This document shows positions 22,238-33,755 of a stretch of DNA of 64,000 bases, piece after piece. Positions within the stretch are counted from its first letter, which is position 1, and every line of letters starts with the position of its first letter. The position numbers and the translations under genes were made by a program. The stretch spans positions 5,573,255 through 5,637,254 of the forward strand of contig NC_049986.1 of NCBI RefSeq assembly GCF_000003815.2. Reading direction: 5' to 3'. The notes beneath the pieces were generated by a model. The model was not told the origin of the DNA. It did not search any database and was given only the letters and a program-made list of their open reading frames with translations. The DNA comes from Branchiostoma floridae (lineage: Eukaryota > Chordata > Leptocardii > Amphioxiformes > Branchiostomatidae).

Positions 22238-24129
22238 TAAAAAAATGCCATGGGGCTAGTTTACCTTTTTACCTTTATAGCGAATCTTTGTTTCAAACTC
22301 AGAACCATTCATGGCAACGTTGGTCCGATGTTTTTTTCTTTAGATTCAAATGTTGACACAACTTTTGAGATAATGGGCCGTATCAAGTTAACAAATTTAT
22401 ATTAGTGCAATCTCCAAACATAACATTTGCATATGTATACGAACATATTTGTATGAATGAAAGAAACGTAATGAACACAAACTGATAACATGCAGTATTA
22501 AACTTAGACAATATAGCAAAATGTTTTGAAAGTGCAACTCCGATGCTTCATATCAAATTAGCACACTGTATGTATAGTTTCAGTTTGAGACAGGTGTATA
22601 GTCAGCTTTCCTAAACATTAGAAACAACTTTACAATAAATACGCCTGTATTATTTACGTCCATAAGTAACTAGCTTTTTATATTTTTCGAAGTATCGATG
22701 CAAGGAAGGATACGTACATTTGCAGTTATGGTTAAGTTTGTTTGTTATTATACATGTACATGTCCAAAGTTTATTGTCATACAAGCCAATATGGTTAGGA
22801 ATTTTTTCACACTGTACAAACAATGGAATAATCATTTATTCATTCACTAACTCATACATTCGATCATACATCTTAAGCTTTTTTAAATTTCTTTTCTTAC
22901 GGTATGCATATTACATATGAAGCAAAGGTGAACATTTGCGAAAAGATTCGTATAAATTTGTAAGCATTTCAAATCACAATTTTTAGAAAATATACTTTGT
23001 TATCTAAAAGCATATGTTGTGCACAGATTTAGTAGATTATAACAAAAGGAAATCGCCCCCAAAGGTCAAAGATAAATGTTGTGAGATAAAAATCTTGAAG
23101 CCCAGTCGGTGCGATGCGAGAAAAAGTGTCCTATAATTTAGTCTTTACGGGTTTAGCTTGAAGCTCAAACAAACCCGACCTCTACTGAGGTCTCTTTTTA
23201 CACACATGACCCTGGAGAAATCCCATAATACCCTGTCCTAACTCGGACGTCAGAGGAGACAAAGACCAGTTCACTGCAAACAAAGGGGGGAGCCTTAAGT
23301 CAAACTGCTGAAATTTTCCGCTGAAATTATCCTCAATCATAGACTTACCACGACACTAAATCTTCTCATGGTGTACCCACGGCGATTGTGCACGAATATT
23401 TCTGTACTTATTGCTATACAACAAATACGGTATGGTTCTAGAAATACAGCTTCAAAAGGACGGTTACATTTTAAGTAAAATTTGAAACAGAATCTTTTCT
23501 TTGTAGAAGGCACGACAGGTAGACAGGATGACACGGGTGGTTGACGATAAGCTGGCTAAAGCGCTTTAAGACGTAATACCGCCCCCTGTGTCTCTTTCTC
23601 TTAAACCGCAAGGACAAAACATTAGGTCATTCTACAAGTATGTAAACAACGTTATGTCGTCATGGGTCTCGGAGATGATAATACATAATGATAACTATTT
23701 TGATATTTTCTCTGATGTTTCACAGAAATTGAGAGAAACCCCATGGACAAAATATGAGGTCACTCTACAAGCACGTACTAAGAGATAAGTCGTCATGGAT
23801 CTTGAATATAATGATGATTAATAATAACACTGATTTTGACTCTGTTTGAAAAAAAATGAGAGAAACGGTTTGTCGAAGGGAGCTCAAAAGCAAAAGGCTG
23901 GCTTGATGTTAGAAAAAAAAACTCCCTATACTCGATTTTCTCTCAGAAAGTTAGAAAGATATCTATAAAATAACTAACAGACGACATACATGCAAAACTG
24001 CATACGAATGGAGCAAAGTGATCGTGGGTTAAAACAAGACCAACTTCAATACTCCTTCTGGAGATGACCCTCCTTCCCGGAGTAACTAAGAAAACACCAG
24101 TCAGTATTCTACTTTGTATAATCTACTTG
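22238..24129. other. No recognisable gene
   Basis: AT-rich. A tandem-like similarity exists between 23615-23710 and 23745-23830 ('gtcattctacaagtatgtaa' versus 'gtcactctacaagcacgtac', and 'gtcatgggtctcggagatga' versus 'gtcatggatcttgaatataa'), a ~130-bp local duplication. No coding or RNA gene is supported. Confidence 0.4.
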
Positions 24130-24363
24130 AAGGTGGTATCTCACTGCACTTGGGGCATCGGTGCGGCACTGCGGAGTTCGAAAGATTACTCAACGAATTT
24201 CAGAGATAAAGAACGTTTTGCGTATTTTGTTGTCTTCGTAGCCATACTTGTACGTATTACGTAAAATTAGTTTAAAAATCGGCGAAAATAACACAACAGT
24301 GTCGCAGTGAACGAACCCCGCAGTGCCAAACCGGTGCCCCAAGTGCAGTGAGATACCACCTTT
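24130..24363. mobile_element. MITE family 1 (copy 2, best preserved)
   Basis: 234 bp bounded by AAGGTGGTATCTCACTGCAC and its near-perfect inverse. The subterminal 'ttggggcatcggtgcggcac' is inverted as 'ccggtgccccaagtgc'. The interior 'cgaatttcagagataaagaa' is shared, in reverse, with 1845-2093 and 43814-44065. Confidence 0.85.
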
Positions 24364-27175
24364 AGGCAAGACCTTTGAAGATTTGAAAGTCCATATTGTG
24401 TATAATCTACAAACGTACAATAATGCAGGATTGTGAAGGAGAGTTCTACGCCAGACGACTTTATAATCTTATAATGTGTCCAGGCGTCGCCACGAGCAGC
24501 CCTTAAACACAGGTGAGGAAATGTCAAGTATGATCTTATCTATGTGATAACAGACAGGTGCTTCTTTTTGGATTAAAGTTTCTTAAGTCTAAACGGACCG
24601 ATTTCGATGTCAAAGTAAACCGCTAATAATGATCATACGCACGATAGAAAACAAAACTATTAAGAAATACTATTGGCACGACGTCAAGTTTGTTGACCTT
24701 TATTCGTTATGTAGCTATATTCGTTGTTTTTATTAAGGGAATATCGTGAATAACGCCAGAATTGCAAACTTAAAGTGTTCAGAAAATTTTTATTTGCATT
24801 TAGTAAAATGTTCAGAAATTTGCATTAAATGAATTTTTTGGCAGACGGAAGACAAACCTTCCTCAAAGATATTGAGCAATAGGAAAGATTTCATATTGGT
24901 TAAAGAGGGTACCGCAATAGACTGCTGTACGTTTGCGGCGTCGCCGCGTTTCTTATTTTATTTATTTCATAATATACAAAACGTACAAGTATAGCTAAAA
25001 GCCCGAAAATCAAATAAAACGTACAGATATTCATATTTTCTATCGAAGAAATTCGTTGAGCACTTTGTCATATAGCGCGGTCGCATTGACGCCGCAAAGG
25101 TGCCGCAGTTTTAGTGCGATCACAGATGAATATGTCATAAGACAAGGTCAATAGACGAAGCTCACAGAATGAATTATGAAGTGTTTGTCCCCCAAACAAG
25201 TCCGGATACTGGGCCATAGTGTGGAGAATACAAAATACTACAACTGATATGTCGTCCCACGATAACAATGGCAGGGGCCTGTGTTAACATTTGGTATATT
25301 TCGTATATACATGATTCTGAAATTCTTGGAGCAATCACGAGTACAAAAATGCCCCTGAAGTTCCAGAGCAAGCTGCTAGGAGGCCCAAACATACATCACT
25401 TCTTCCTTACATCACAAGCTATCTGCTACCAAACAAATCAAGACCATAGCCTGTCCTGGTCAAAAGATAGGAGTCCCGACATCGAACAACAACTTCGGCT
25501 TCCCAACCCCTACCTACATACCAAATATCATTTTAATCCATCGAGAGGTTCTTGAGTTATGCTGACCAACAATATCCGGATACACACAGACAGACAGGCC
25601 AAAAACTATACCTCCATTTCGAAGGAGATAATTCAATTTAGAAATGCATGGAAAGGTATCACCAATTTTCTCATGGTATTTAATTTCGTCTATTCTGACC
25701 AATTATGATTGACTACTTGACTTAATTATTTAGAATCCATGTAACAGTGATAAGCGCAAAAAAAAAGTTTTAGACGTCTTTCCACCTGCTAGAAAAAATT
25801 TATACAATTTATTCAACAAAAAAACTAATTAACCCCGTCAAATTAGTCGTACGATTTAGGTTTACGATAGCCCATTGATTGTATTCTTCGGACAGTCGCG
25901 AAGGTATTGTGTAAAGGCAAGAAAAGTCGTACGATGAATTTACGACCAAACCTCAACATCGGCCTCATTACAAATGTGGATTCGCGGCTGACTTCAGTCA
26001 ATTACCCAATATCATGTTAACGTTATTACCACAAGCGTTTATTAGAAATAACAAGATTTTGACTTTCACTGATCAACATTTTTGTTGTTTTCTTTGTTTT
26101 CTTCTTTTCTTACCAATTACGTTTTCTCATCATAAGACTTAAAATATCAAATTAATCCTTCTTCACATTCATTGTGATTACAAACGTTTTCTGGTTTAAT
26201 CTTGATGTACAAACATATTCGCCTTTCTTTGCATTGAAGGCAGCGAAACGCGTAGAAACTCTTGATCTGGAATTACTGTTCCAGACGAGGGCTAAAAATA
26301 GAACTTATTAGAAGAATTTCTGCCGATTTCCTGGAATTTACAAATTTAACGGGTTTATACTTATACCGAGGTCATTTCCAGGTCTCACCTCTATAATGAG
26401 CACATCGCTAGCTCTAGCTGTGGTTCGATATCAAAAACACATCTACTCTCGGCTCCAAACTACACTAGTCTCTTGTTATGAGCAGAAATTGGCCTTGAAA
26501 TGAAGAAAGATGGATGAATGCACCCAATATGATCACATGGAATTCCCTCAGGTACAATTTAGGAGCTGGAGTAACGATTTTCTCTCGGTGTCGTTCAGAT
26601 AATGAGCCCCAGTGGAAGCTTGTTAGAGCGTCATAAAAACAAGAGCAGACTCAGAGATTTGGCACTTTGTATCTTTCGTGGTTGGATTTTGGGATTTTGT
26701 AAAGCGGGTGTATCAAATGAATTTGCGGCGCGTTTGCGGCGTCGCTGCGTCCGAGCGATTTGACAGAGCGCTAAACGAATTTTATTGCTTGCATCAAGAC
26801 TTTTTACACTTTGCGTGGTTTGTCGTCTTTTCAGTCATACTTGTACGCTCTGTATGATTTTCCCTTTATAAATTCAAGGATGACTCAAATCCAATTTAGA
26901 GCGTAGCGATGTCGCCAACGTGCCGCAATTCAGTGAGATACCAACGTCTTTGTTTATCATTATTAATGTATCATCTCTTTAGCATATGTTTTATGATTGT
27001 TTTTAGCGAAATTACAGATATATACAAATGAGAGAATCGATATGCGGCAAGGACATACGACAAACTTTTTTGTCACAAGAATATTGTACGACAAATTCAC
27101 GACAGTCTCAAGAATGTCCTCAGTTGATCGATTCCTATAGCTGACGTGAGACAAGTGTGGCTGGGGCGTTGAGCC
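24364..27175. other. No recognisable gene; dispersed-repeat pieces
   Basis: A fragment of a widespread repeat at 25355-25640 ('cctgaagttccagagcaagc', 'taccaaatatcattttaatc', 'tcttgagttatgctgacc') recurs near 37540-37610, 46800-47095 and 53500-53930. Decayed MITE family 1 ends lie at about 25070-25115 and 26890-26945. Short CGTACGA-containing motifs at 25850-25945 and 27050-27110 belong to another dispersed family seen at 34830-35000, 46730-46795 and 61540-61620. Confidence 0.45.
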
Positions 27176-27260
27176 TTTTGGTGTAATCGGTTGCGTGCTA
27201 GGTTGTGGTCCGGTGGCCCGGGATCGTCGCGGGTTCGAATCCTGGGAGTTAGGATATTGT
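27176..27260 (+). mobile_element. tRNA-like SINE head
   Basis: A perfect box A (TGGTGTAATCGG) and box B (GGTTCGAATCC) about 50 bases apart. The T-stem pairs at 4 of 5 positions and the acceptor stem does not close, so it is a SINE-type pol III unit or tRNA pseudogene, not an intact tRNA gene. Confidence 0.55.
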
Positions 27261-27281
27261 TTCTTTCTGTTTCTATTGAAC

Positions 27282-27635
27282 CAGGGCTCTAGCCAGCTCG
27301 AATTTTTTTCCGTCAGCCAATTCCCATTGTCGCAGAAACACTATTCCGGGAGGTAGAGAGACTGAACTGAGACCTTGAAAAACGGGTTTTAATGAGATTA
27401 TCGTATGCGAAAGGGCACCGACACACATTGTCAACAATCATAACAATAGCAAAACAAAATGAGTGTGTGGCTTTTACGGCCGTGGACGGCATCCCCAAGC
27501 CGCCTGTAGCTTCCACCAAGGAGGTTTTATTAGATTTTTGTCCGTCAAGGTTGACGGATTGGTTTTAAAAATTTTCCGTCACACACAGCAAATTACCGTC
27601 AATTGACGGATAAACGGACGCTGGCTAGAGCCCTG
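27282..27635. mobile_element. hAT-type non-autonomous element (CAGGGCTCTAGCCAGC ends)
   Basis: CAGGGCTCTAGCCAGC at 27282-27297 and its exact inverse ending at 27635 bound a 354-bp element. Termini of the form CAGGGCTC…GAGCCCTG are typical of hAT transposons. The subterminal zone is full of CCGTCA/TGACGG motifs in both orientations (27310, 27540-27600), a plausible transposase-binding array. No transposase is present. A clean 8-bp duplication could not be established (both flanks contain TTCTATT). Confidence 0.75.
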
Positions 27636-28139
27636 TTCTATTCCTTTCTTACATTGGTTTCAGATAACGCCCCTAGAAAATATCAGGGTCGGTCGGTCGG
27701 GCCCTAGGAATGCTCTCCTTGTTTGTTTACTCGTATTTACTCATTGTTTCTTTTTTTTAGATTTCGGAAAGACGTAATCCTGTTTAAGGTTAAGGTCACA
27801 TTTCCAATCCATTTTCATATCTCATGTTTGTGCAATTTAAAAATACAATCTATCTAACCTGCGTACATGATGTATTGTAGCAATATTCGTTGTATGATAT
27901 TAGCCCTGTTAATATTACGACACTTTAGCAACTTTCATCACTTCATCATTTTCACACGCCTTTCTGACGTGATATTTCAAGATATAAATGATATTCCTTG
28001 GATATAATGTAATTTTTGTTTGAATGTCCATTGTGAAAATACATAAGCAAAGGGGCATAAAACACGAACATAGGCGATGTGACAGAAAACGTATTGCTAA
28101 AATGATAATATTCTTAGAGGAAAAGACCTTCGTACATCA

Positions 28140-28260
28140 TATTGCATGCCCTTATGACGTAACACACCAGGTTTGGACTGAAGAGTACAAACTGCATTTC
28201 TGGACAGATTTATTTGATCCACTCACACCGGGAAGGACCCCTACTCTTTTTTACAAGTAA
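28140..28260 (-). mobile_element. SINE S2 body fragment (reverse)
   Basis: Shares 'acacaccaggtttggactga', 'tggacagatttatttgatcc' and 'ccctactcttttt' with 37990-38085 and, in reverse, with 7255-7370. Separated from its presumed other half (28670-28800) by a retroelement fragment. Confidence 0.55.
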
Positions 28261-28361
28261 GGAAGATATCTTAGCATGAAAGTTCATCTGTGTTGGTAGA
28301 ATACATTATAGAGAATTGCTAAACTTTCATTCCAACACTAAGATAATGTAGGGACTTACCC

Positions 28362-28640
28362 CTAAATTTTCGGTCGATCTCCGTCGACCTTATTCACAGA
28401 ATGACCCTTTCCCACTCCAGCAGTGACTTCAGGAAGACACCACTTTTGCAGGAGGGGGTCATAAATATCAGAAAGTCTGTGTCGCCCCCCGTCTCTGTTG
28501 AGTGTGGGCCGGTGAGCTCTGATGTGCAAGGCCTCCTTCACTCCTCGTGCGAAGAAATCCTGTTCTGAGTCTAGGACTTTAACACTGTCTAACAAATGGA
28601 ATGTCCCGGAGACTCTAGGTGTATATGTTGCGACACCTCA
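28362..28640 (-). pseudogene. Retroelement endonuclease-region C-terminal fragment (GIY-YIG/PLE-associated type)
   Basis: An open minus-strand frame contains DSVKVLDSEQDFFARGVKEA, then IRAHRPTLNRDGGRHRLS and DIYDPLL. From family knowledge this 'vLD.e..…RGVkEAi.iR…PsLNrdGG' block is common at the C terminus of metazoan retroelement polyproteins next to GIY-YIG-type endonuclease domains. The catalytic GIY-YIG part itself is not present, and the frame is not traceable further upstream. It splits a SINE S2 copy, so it probably inserted there. The assignment to a precise class is uncertain. Confidence 0.5.
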
Positions 28641-28669
28641 GAGCTGACAGAGCTCTGGAAGATATCTTT

Positions 28670-28800
28670 AACGTGCTCAAGGTGTGACTCTCCTCAAACA
28701 CGGGACCTCCATTTAACACCCTGATTTCCATTTCCACCTGAGCGAAGTGAGGAAATTCATGTTAAGTGCCTTTCCCAGGAGCACAACACCGGGGCATATT
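28670..28800 (-). mobile_element. SINE S2 body fragment (reverse), with S1-like tail
   Basis: The segment 'cgtgctcaaggtgtgactct', 'cctcaaacacgggacctcca', then 'cacctgagcgaagtgaggaa' and 'ttaagtgcctttcccagg' matches 38100-38245 and, inverted, 7175-7250. Confidence 0.6.
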
Positions 28801-29960
28801 CTGAGGCAAACACCCTACCATTGCGTCAACTAACCGACCGACCAACCAACCAACCAATCAACTAACCAACCAATCAACCAATTATATAATCCACAAATTT
28901 ACACTAACATTCGAACTATATCACCCTATGTTGCAATTGAAGGACACTGTGTAAGTCTAGATGCACTTCTTATTGGACTTTCCTTAAAGTCCTCTTGACC
29001 TTGATTTTGAAGTGACTGACGTACAGAAGTAGATACACGTAGCTTCTTTAAGATTTCGTAAGAAAATCTATACACGTCGCCATATTATATAGCAACGGGA
29101 AGTTCCCTTGTAAGTGAAGTGACAGTCAAACATTGAAGAGGATTCCTTTGATTACAGCAAAGATTCACTCAAAGATAATACAGGACTTAAAGTCTTGCAA
29201 TGTTGTTCTCATTAAGTAGAGACATCGCCAAGGCCAAGTCTGCCCGCTCGTGCGATCATAATCTCCACCACACATCTAGACAAACAGCAGGCCTATGTCG
29301 CCTGGTGCTGCGCAGTGTCAAGAAACAAAGGCCAAAATACGACTTAAACCTGAGGAGAAACAGAGCAAAGCGAGGAATGTTTATGCCTGAGCTGGGGTTA
29401 TCCCGTACTTGTGGTTCCAGGAGTTTCTGGGTGCAGAAGGCTCCAAAGACATCTCTTGACAAATAACACTTAAAATACTGGAACGTGGACGTTGTGAATG
29501 GATATCCAGCATGTTGGTTGCATTCCTTTCGCCCTCATTCCAATTGAGCGGCGACTTCGCTGCGACTTCTCTGTGACTTCGCTGCGATTTGACAGATTGC
29601 TCACACATTTAATATGTACAAAGAAATACGAATGTTTTCCGTTTTGTGTGTTTCGATGTGCTTTCATTCATACTGTACATTTAGTTATTTTAGTTAAGAC
29701 GTTAAGGGTTAGATACACCCGATCGTCGCCTTGCGCAATGAGGGCTCTTTGTATACCCCCATTCACACATATATAGACGAACAATATTGTCTTTTACTTA
29801 TATAATGTCTTAATACGTAATAACGTACATAATGCAAGAATCTTTAGAAGGATTGCGGTGATACTTGGTTTGAGGGTAGTTTTTGAAAGAAGAGGGTCAA
29901 GGTCGATTTTGCATCTTCTAGCAGTATCTTCATATCTTTATGCCTTCGCCAAGAAGATTA
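28801..29960. other. No recognisable gene; (AACC)n-like tract
   Basis: An imperfect 'ccaaccaaccaatcaactaa' tract runs 28828-28885. A remnant rich in 'ttcgctgcgactt' at 29545-29600 resembles the subterminal part of MITE family 3. Nothing else stands out. Confidence 0.4.
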
Positions 29961-29988
29961 TGTTTTAGGCAGCGTTCGTGTGTGTATT

Positions 29989-29989
<1 letters not shown>

Positions 29990-30035
<46 letters not shown>

Positions 30036-30210
30036 TTGCGTGTAGGTGTGCGTGTTTGTGTGTGTGTGTATTTGCGTGTAGGTGTGCGTGTTTGTGTGTG
30101 TGTGTGTATTTGCGTGTAGGTGTGCGTGTTTGTGTGTGTGTGTATTTGCGTGTAGGTGTGCGTGTTTGTGCGTGTGTGTGTGCGTGTGTGTATTTGCGTG
30201 TAGGTGTGCG

Positions 30211-30252
<42 letters not shown>

Positions 30253-30262
30253 TGCGCGCGTG
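29990..30262. repeat. (TG)n microsatellite with embedded ~38-bp repeat
   Basis: TG runs at both ends enclose five to six copies of 'atttgcgtgtaggtgtgcgt', each followed by a variable (TG)n. Flanks ('ccaagaagattatgttttag', 'aggccccctgacag', 'cggaacttccggtttt') belong to the same dispersed repeat as 37400-37610. Cys/Val and His/Thr ORFs here are artefacts of the repeat. Confidence 0.95.
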
Positions 30263-30579
30263 CGTTTAATCTTAGGCCCCCTGACAGTCTTCTGATACTG
30301 CGGAACTTCCGGTTTTGATATTTAGTTTGGCACTGCATTTATCCAGCAGTAAAAATGATGGATGCTTGTATAGTGCATTTACCAAGCAAATCCGTATCGG
30401 CTCCAACTCGGTTTCGTTCGCTGCGACCACGCTACGACCTCATTGCGACCTCGCTGCTACCTTTCTACGACTTCACAATTTGACAGAAGGGCTAACTAAT
30501 TCTTGTTACGCCTTGTATGTTTTGATGTCTTTTGAGTCAGACTTAAACATTTTGCTAGATAAAGGACGAACTTGCACGA

Positions 30580-30755
30580 CATCCTGTCAATGGTATAAAA
30601 AATTCTTATTGACAGAAACATCCTGTCAATAGTGCAAGAAATATTCTTATTGACAGGAACATTTTGTCAATGGTGCAAATAAGCTTATTGACAGGAACAT
30701 GCCCATATTAATGGTGCAAACATGTTATTGAAAGGAACATCCTGTCAATAGCCCC
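30580..30755. repeat. ~45-bp tandem repeat, four copies
   Basis: Units contain 'attcttattgacaggaacat' plus 'cctgtcaatggtgcaa'. TTGACAG and CTGTCAA make each unit self-complementary. Copies diverge slightly. Confidence 0.8.
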
Positions 30756-31186
30756 AGCCTGAACGTTAAGTGAACATCATCTAAGACTGTCACATGTACA
30801 TAGCCACCTGTTAACAAATATGTTCTATTCTTGAAAACAGTGTTAAATCTACGTTACTGTCTGAAATTTCAAATTTGCTTATTCTTGAGTTAACAACGAA
30901 CTTATTATTAAACATTAAAGAGAACATACAAAACACTCACTTTCAAGTTCTTAAAATATCCTTTCATATTGATCTACATTATGTATTTTCATTGATACTG
31001 TATTTGGGCAGTAAAGAAAAGAGGGGGGTCGTGATTTTCGAGCAAAAGAAAAACTGTAGAATCAACTATCGCCTATTGTTTTTGAAAACCATTGTTAGAT
31101 GGTCAGGACAGTATTTTTCTACGCATCCTTCAGTTTATGATTGACAGAGAGCCTATTCTCACCACTGTAGCGATCGTGCCTCTAAG

Positions 31187-31428
31187 GCCCCCTTTCCACT
31201 AGGACGGCGATCGTGCTGCGCTCTCACTGCGACCTAAATAACATATGTGAAACCTTTGCTTTCACACTGGGTATATCATACAAAACGTAAAAGTGTGATT
31301 GAGAAGACAACAAAACACACAAAGTGTAACAAGATTCGTTTATTTTCGATACAATTCGTTGAATGATGTGTCAAATTGTAGGTCGCAGAGAGAGCGCGGC
31401 GAGAGCGCCGTCCTAGTGGAAAGGGGGT
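31187..31428. mobile_element. MITE family 3 (complete copy)
   Basis: About 242 bp. The left end 'gccccctttccactaggacg' plus 'gcgatcgtgctgcgctc' is inverted as 'gagcgcggcgagagcgccgt' plus 'cctagtggaaagggggt'. The interior has 'aagacaacaaaacacacaaa'. Partial relatives lie at 4410, 6758, 29545, 30400, 39400, 42419 and 47610. No coding. Confidence 0.8.
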
Positions 31429-33385
31429 ATAACAAAAGCTCTCTATTTTTCCAATAAAACCGCATTAGGAAATGTCTGTTGACTAAATCCTCTGGGAGGT
31501 GACAACAAGTGTCATCTTTTATGTTCTATGATGAGCAAGACGGTCGGGCCTATTTACAGAGAACAATAAAGAGAGCGCGGGCATCTGCTATATTGTAAAA
31601 GGAATGCGCGCGGAGTACGGTGCTCAAACAAAAACCAATTATACAAGACGAAAGAGACCAGATGATCTTTTCACAGTGCCCGTAGGTCTGTTTCTCTAGT
31701 GCGGAAAACATCTCCATACGTCCGGGTACCGAGTCCATGTTACAGAGAGACCCTGGGGCGTTTCTTTTGTGTTGGAACAAGAGTACCATATGCGCCCCAG
31801 TCACAACCTATTAGACTCACAAGATGGCGTCTACTGTGATAAAAACAATGGCGAGAGAAGAAATGGACCAGTCTTTCTCTATCCCGCGTATCAATAGTGT
31901 ATCTTAGAAATCGAGTCCTCCTTTGATACGAAACGCCCCAAAACATCCATATCGGCTTGACTGTGAAACGAGAGGACAAAAGCAAGCGGCCCGGGAGCAA
32001 CATTTCGCGGCTTTGAAGGTCACATTTCCAGCGTATGTACAACACGACTGCATTACATAAAGGAAACTACAAGCGTCATGTTTCAGAGCAGTAATCATAA
32101 GCATTTGAAAGAAAATGCAGCAAGTTAAAACTCCGTCGTTCTTTCCGTATATCTCTGATACAGATAATGGTTATAAGATACTTCGAAGAAGGCATCCAGG
32201 TGAAGCATTACATAAATGCAAAAAGAACTAAGCAATTTGATAAATTCTCAAAACAGTCAGACGTTTCATATAGCATTTGAAGATTGACTGTTTTCTAGCT
32301 AGATATCTACTTGTTGCCGTACCATGTGACATGCCATGGTCATTCTTTTCTTGTTTAAGTACACAGAAAAGATAAAGAAGATACATATCTCCTCTTAGGG
32401 TCTGCGTCTTTGCTGCGAAGACGCTGCGACGACTGATCGAACAAGGGTTCAAAAGATCGCAAAAAACATAGATTGATAACGATTTTTTTTACGTTTCGTG
32501 TGTGTCGCTGTCTTTTAAATCACATTCAACTATATGAAGGGGCACATTAATCCATTTCTGATGTGTATCTCATTGGACTGCCTTTTGAGTTGACTTTGAG
32601 TAACCTTGACATTGTTTGAAATATTGTGCAAATTGTACAGGTATGCATATATGACTTCAAATACAAGAAAACACACAAAGCGTAGAGAGATTAGCTTTTC
32701 ATCTGTGAATTTTGTGATGCCGCAAACGTACCGCAGTTTCAGTGAGATACGCCCAGGAATCGTCGTCTAGTTGAAAATGAGCCTAACCGAACAGAGCAAG
32801 AGTATCTTTGTTTATATAGTAATCATAGAAATATTCTGTTTGAACATATTATAGGAGGAGATTTTCGTTACTTTACATCTATGCCTAGCAATTAAAAAAA
32901 CATTTCCCCCTATACTTAATTTATACTTTATTATACAAGCGCATCTCAAGCTATATTTTCAACATTGGTAAGAGACGAGAAGAAGCCACAGTTATGTATA
33001 AGTGTAGTTTAAGGAACCATGCACGTGTATTAGATAAGTATTAGATCAGTTTTATAAAGTAACCGTTACAGAGATATAGAGGACCGAGGGGCGAGGCAGT
33101 TATATATTAGGCAGGCTAGCATTATATGTACTTTATTATGTTTCCGAAGGTAAAAGATTTCTTTTTCTTTCTTCCGGCGTCAGCCCAGAAAAGCTCAGCA
33201 TGTCTGATGACGTCGAAAGCTTAAACATTATTGTATACTTAGAAAATCGCCATGATGTAGTTCAAGTACAAGTCGCTCAGTCTGCAGTACAAACGTCTAT
33301 GACACTGAAGGTTAAGTTTCGCGTCCCTCTTCGGAAGTATTCCCCCCCCCCCCCCCTTTTAGACATAAACGTTATACATTATAAC
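31429..33385. other. No recognisable gene
   Basis: Mixed composition, with several short minus-strand ORFs at 31550-32104 that have no motif I recognise. Decayed MITE pieces lie at 32395-32440 and 32710-32745. A C-homopolymer run (about 11) at 33344-33357 lies just before the retrotransposon fragment. Confidence 0.4.
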
Positions 33386-33755
33386 CGTGACCAGAGGTTT
33401 TGTCCATTCTGCCCAAATGAGATCGAAGACGAACGTCACTTCGTTATGGATTGTTCTCGATATGATGATAAACGCACAGAGCTGTTCACATTACTTTCCA
33501 CTTGCTCTAAAGACTTTGCTACTCTCTGTTCGATAGACAAATTCAAGTACATTCTGGGAGGCGATAATCCACATTGTGTACAAGTAGGCAAATATATCCA
33601 CGATTGTTTATACCGTAGAACCAATAGTGTAAATGACATGCTAGACCCTTTATGTTGATGTATCCATACCTATATATGTGTTTAGTTGTACTGTAAGTAG
33701 TTGTTATACATGTAGACCTTACGAAAGTAGCTGTACTTTTGTCGTGTCAATAAAG
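33386..33755 (+). mobile_element. Non-LTR retrotransposon 3' end (second copy)
   Basis: Colinear with 1137-1530: the tail zinc-cluster region 'RDQRFCPFCPNEIEDERHF' to a stop at 33658, then the same 3' UTR ending GTGTCAATAAAG. It is truncated further than the first copy. The 186 nt of open frame before 33386 (from ATG 33200) show no similarity to the first copy, so that ORF is a chance fusion. After the end, 'tgatgtataaag' is repeated once, as expected for a LINE 3'-terminal microsatellite or slippage site. Confidence 0.8.

Noticed and set aside
27176-27260. Functional tRNA gene
   Set aside because: Boxes A and B are present but the acceptor stem does not close and there is no clear anticodon arm; better explained as a SINE head. 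The same applies to 11600-11690, 41195-41245 and 34515-34605.
29958-30338. His-Thr and Cys-Val repeat ORFs
   Set aside because: Translations of a (TG)n/(CA)n microsatellite; the same applies to 44439-44801 and 49386-50165.
33200-33385. N-terminal part of a 152-codon ORF fused to the LINE tail
   Set aside because: No similarity to the other LINE copy, and a C-homopolymer run in between; a chance open frame.
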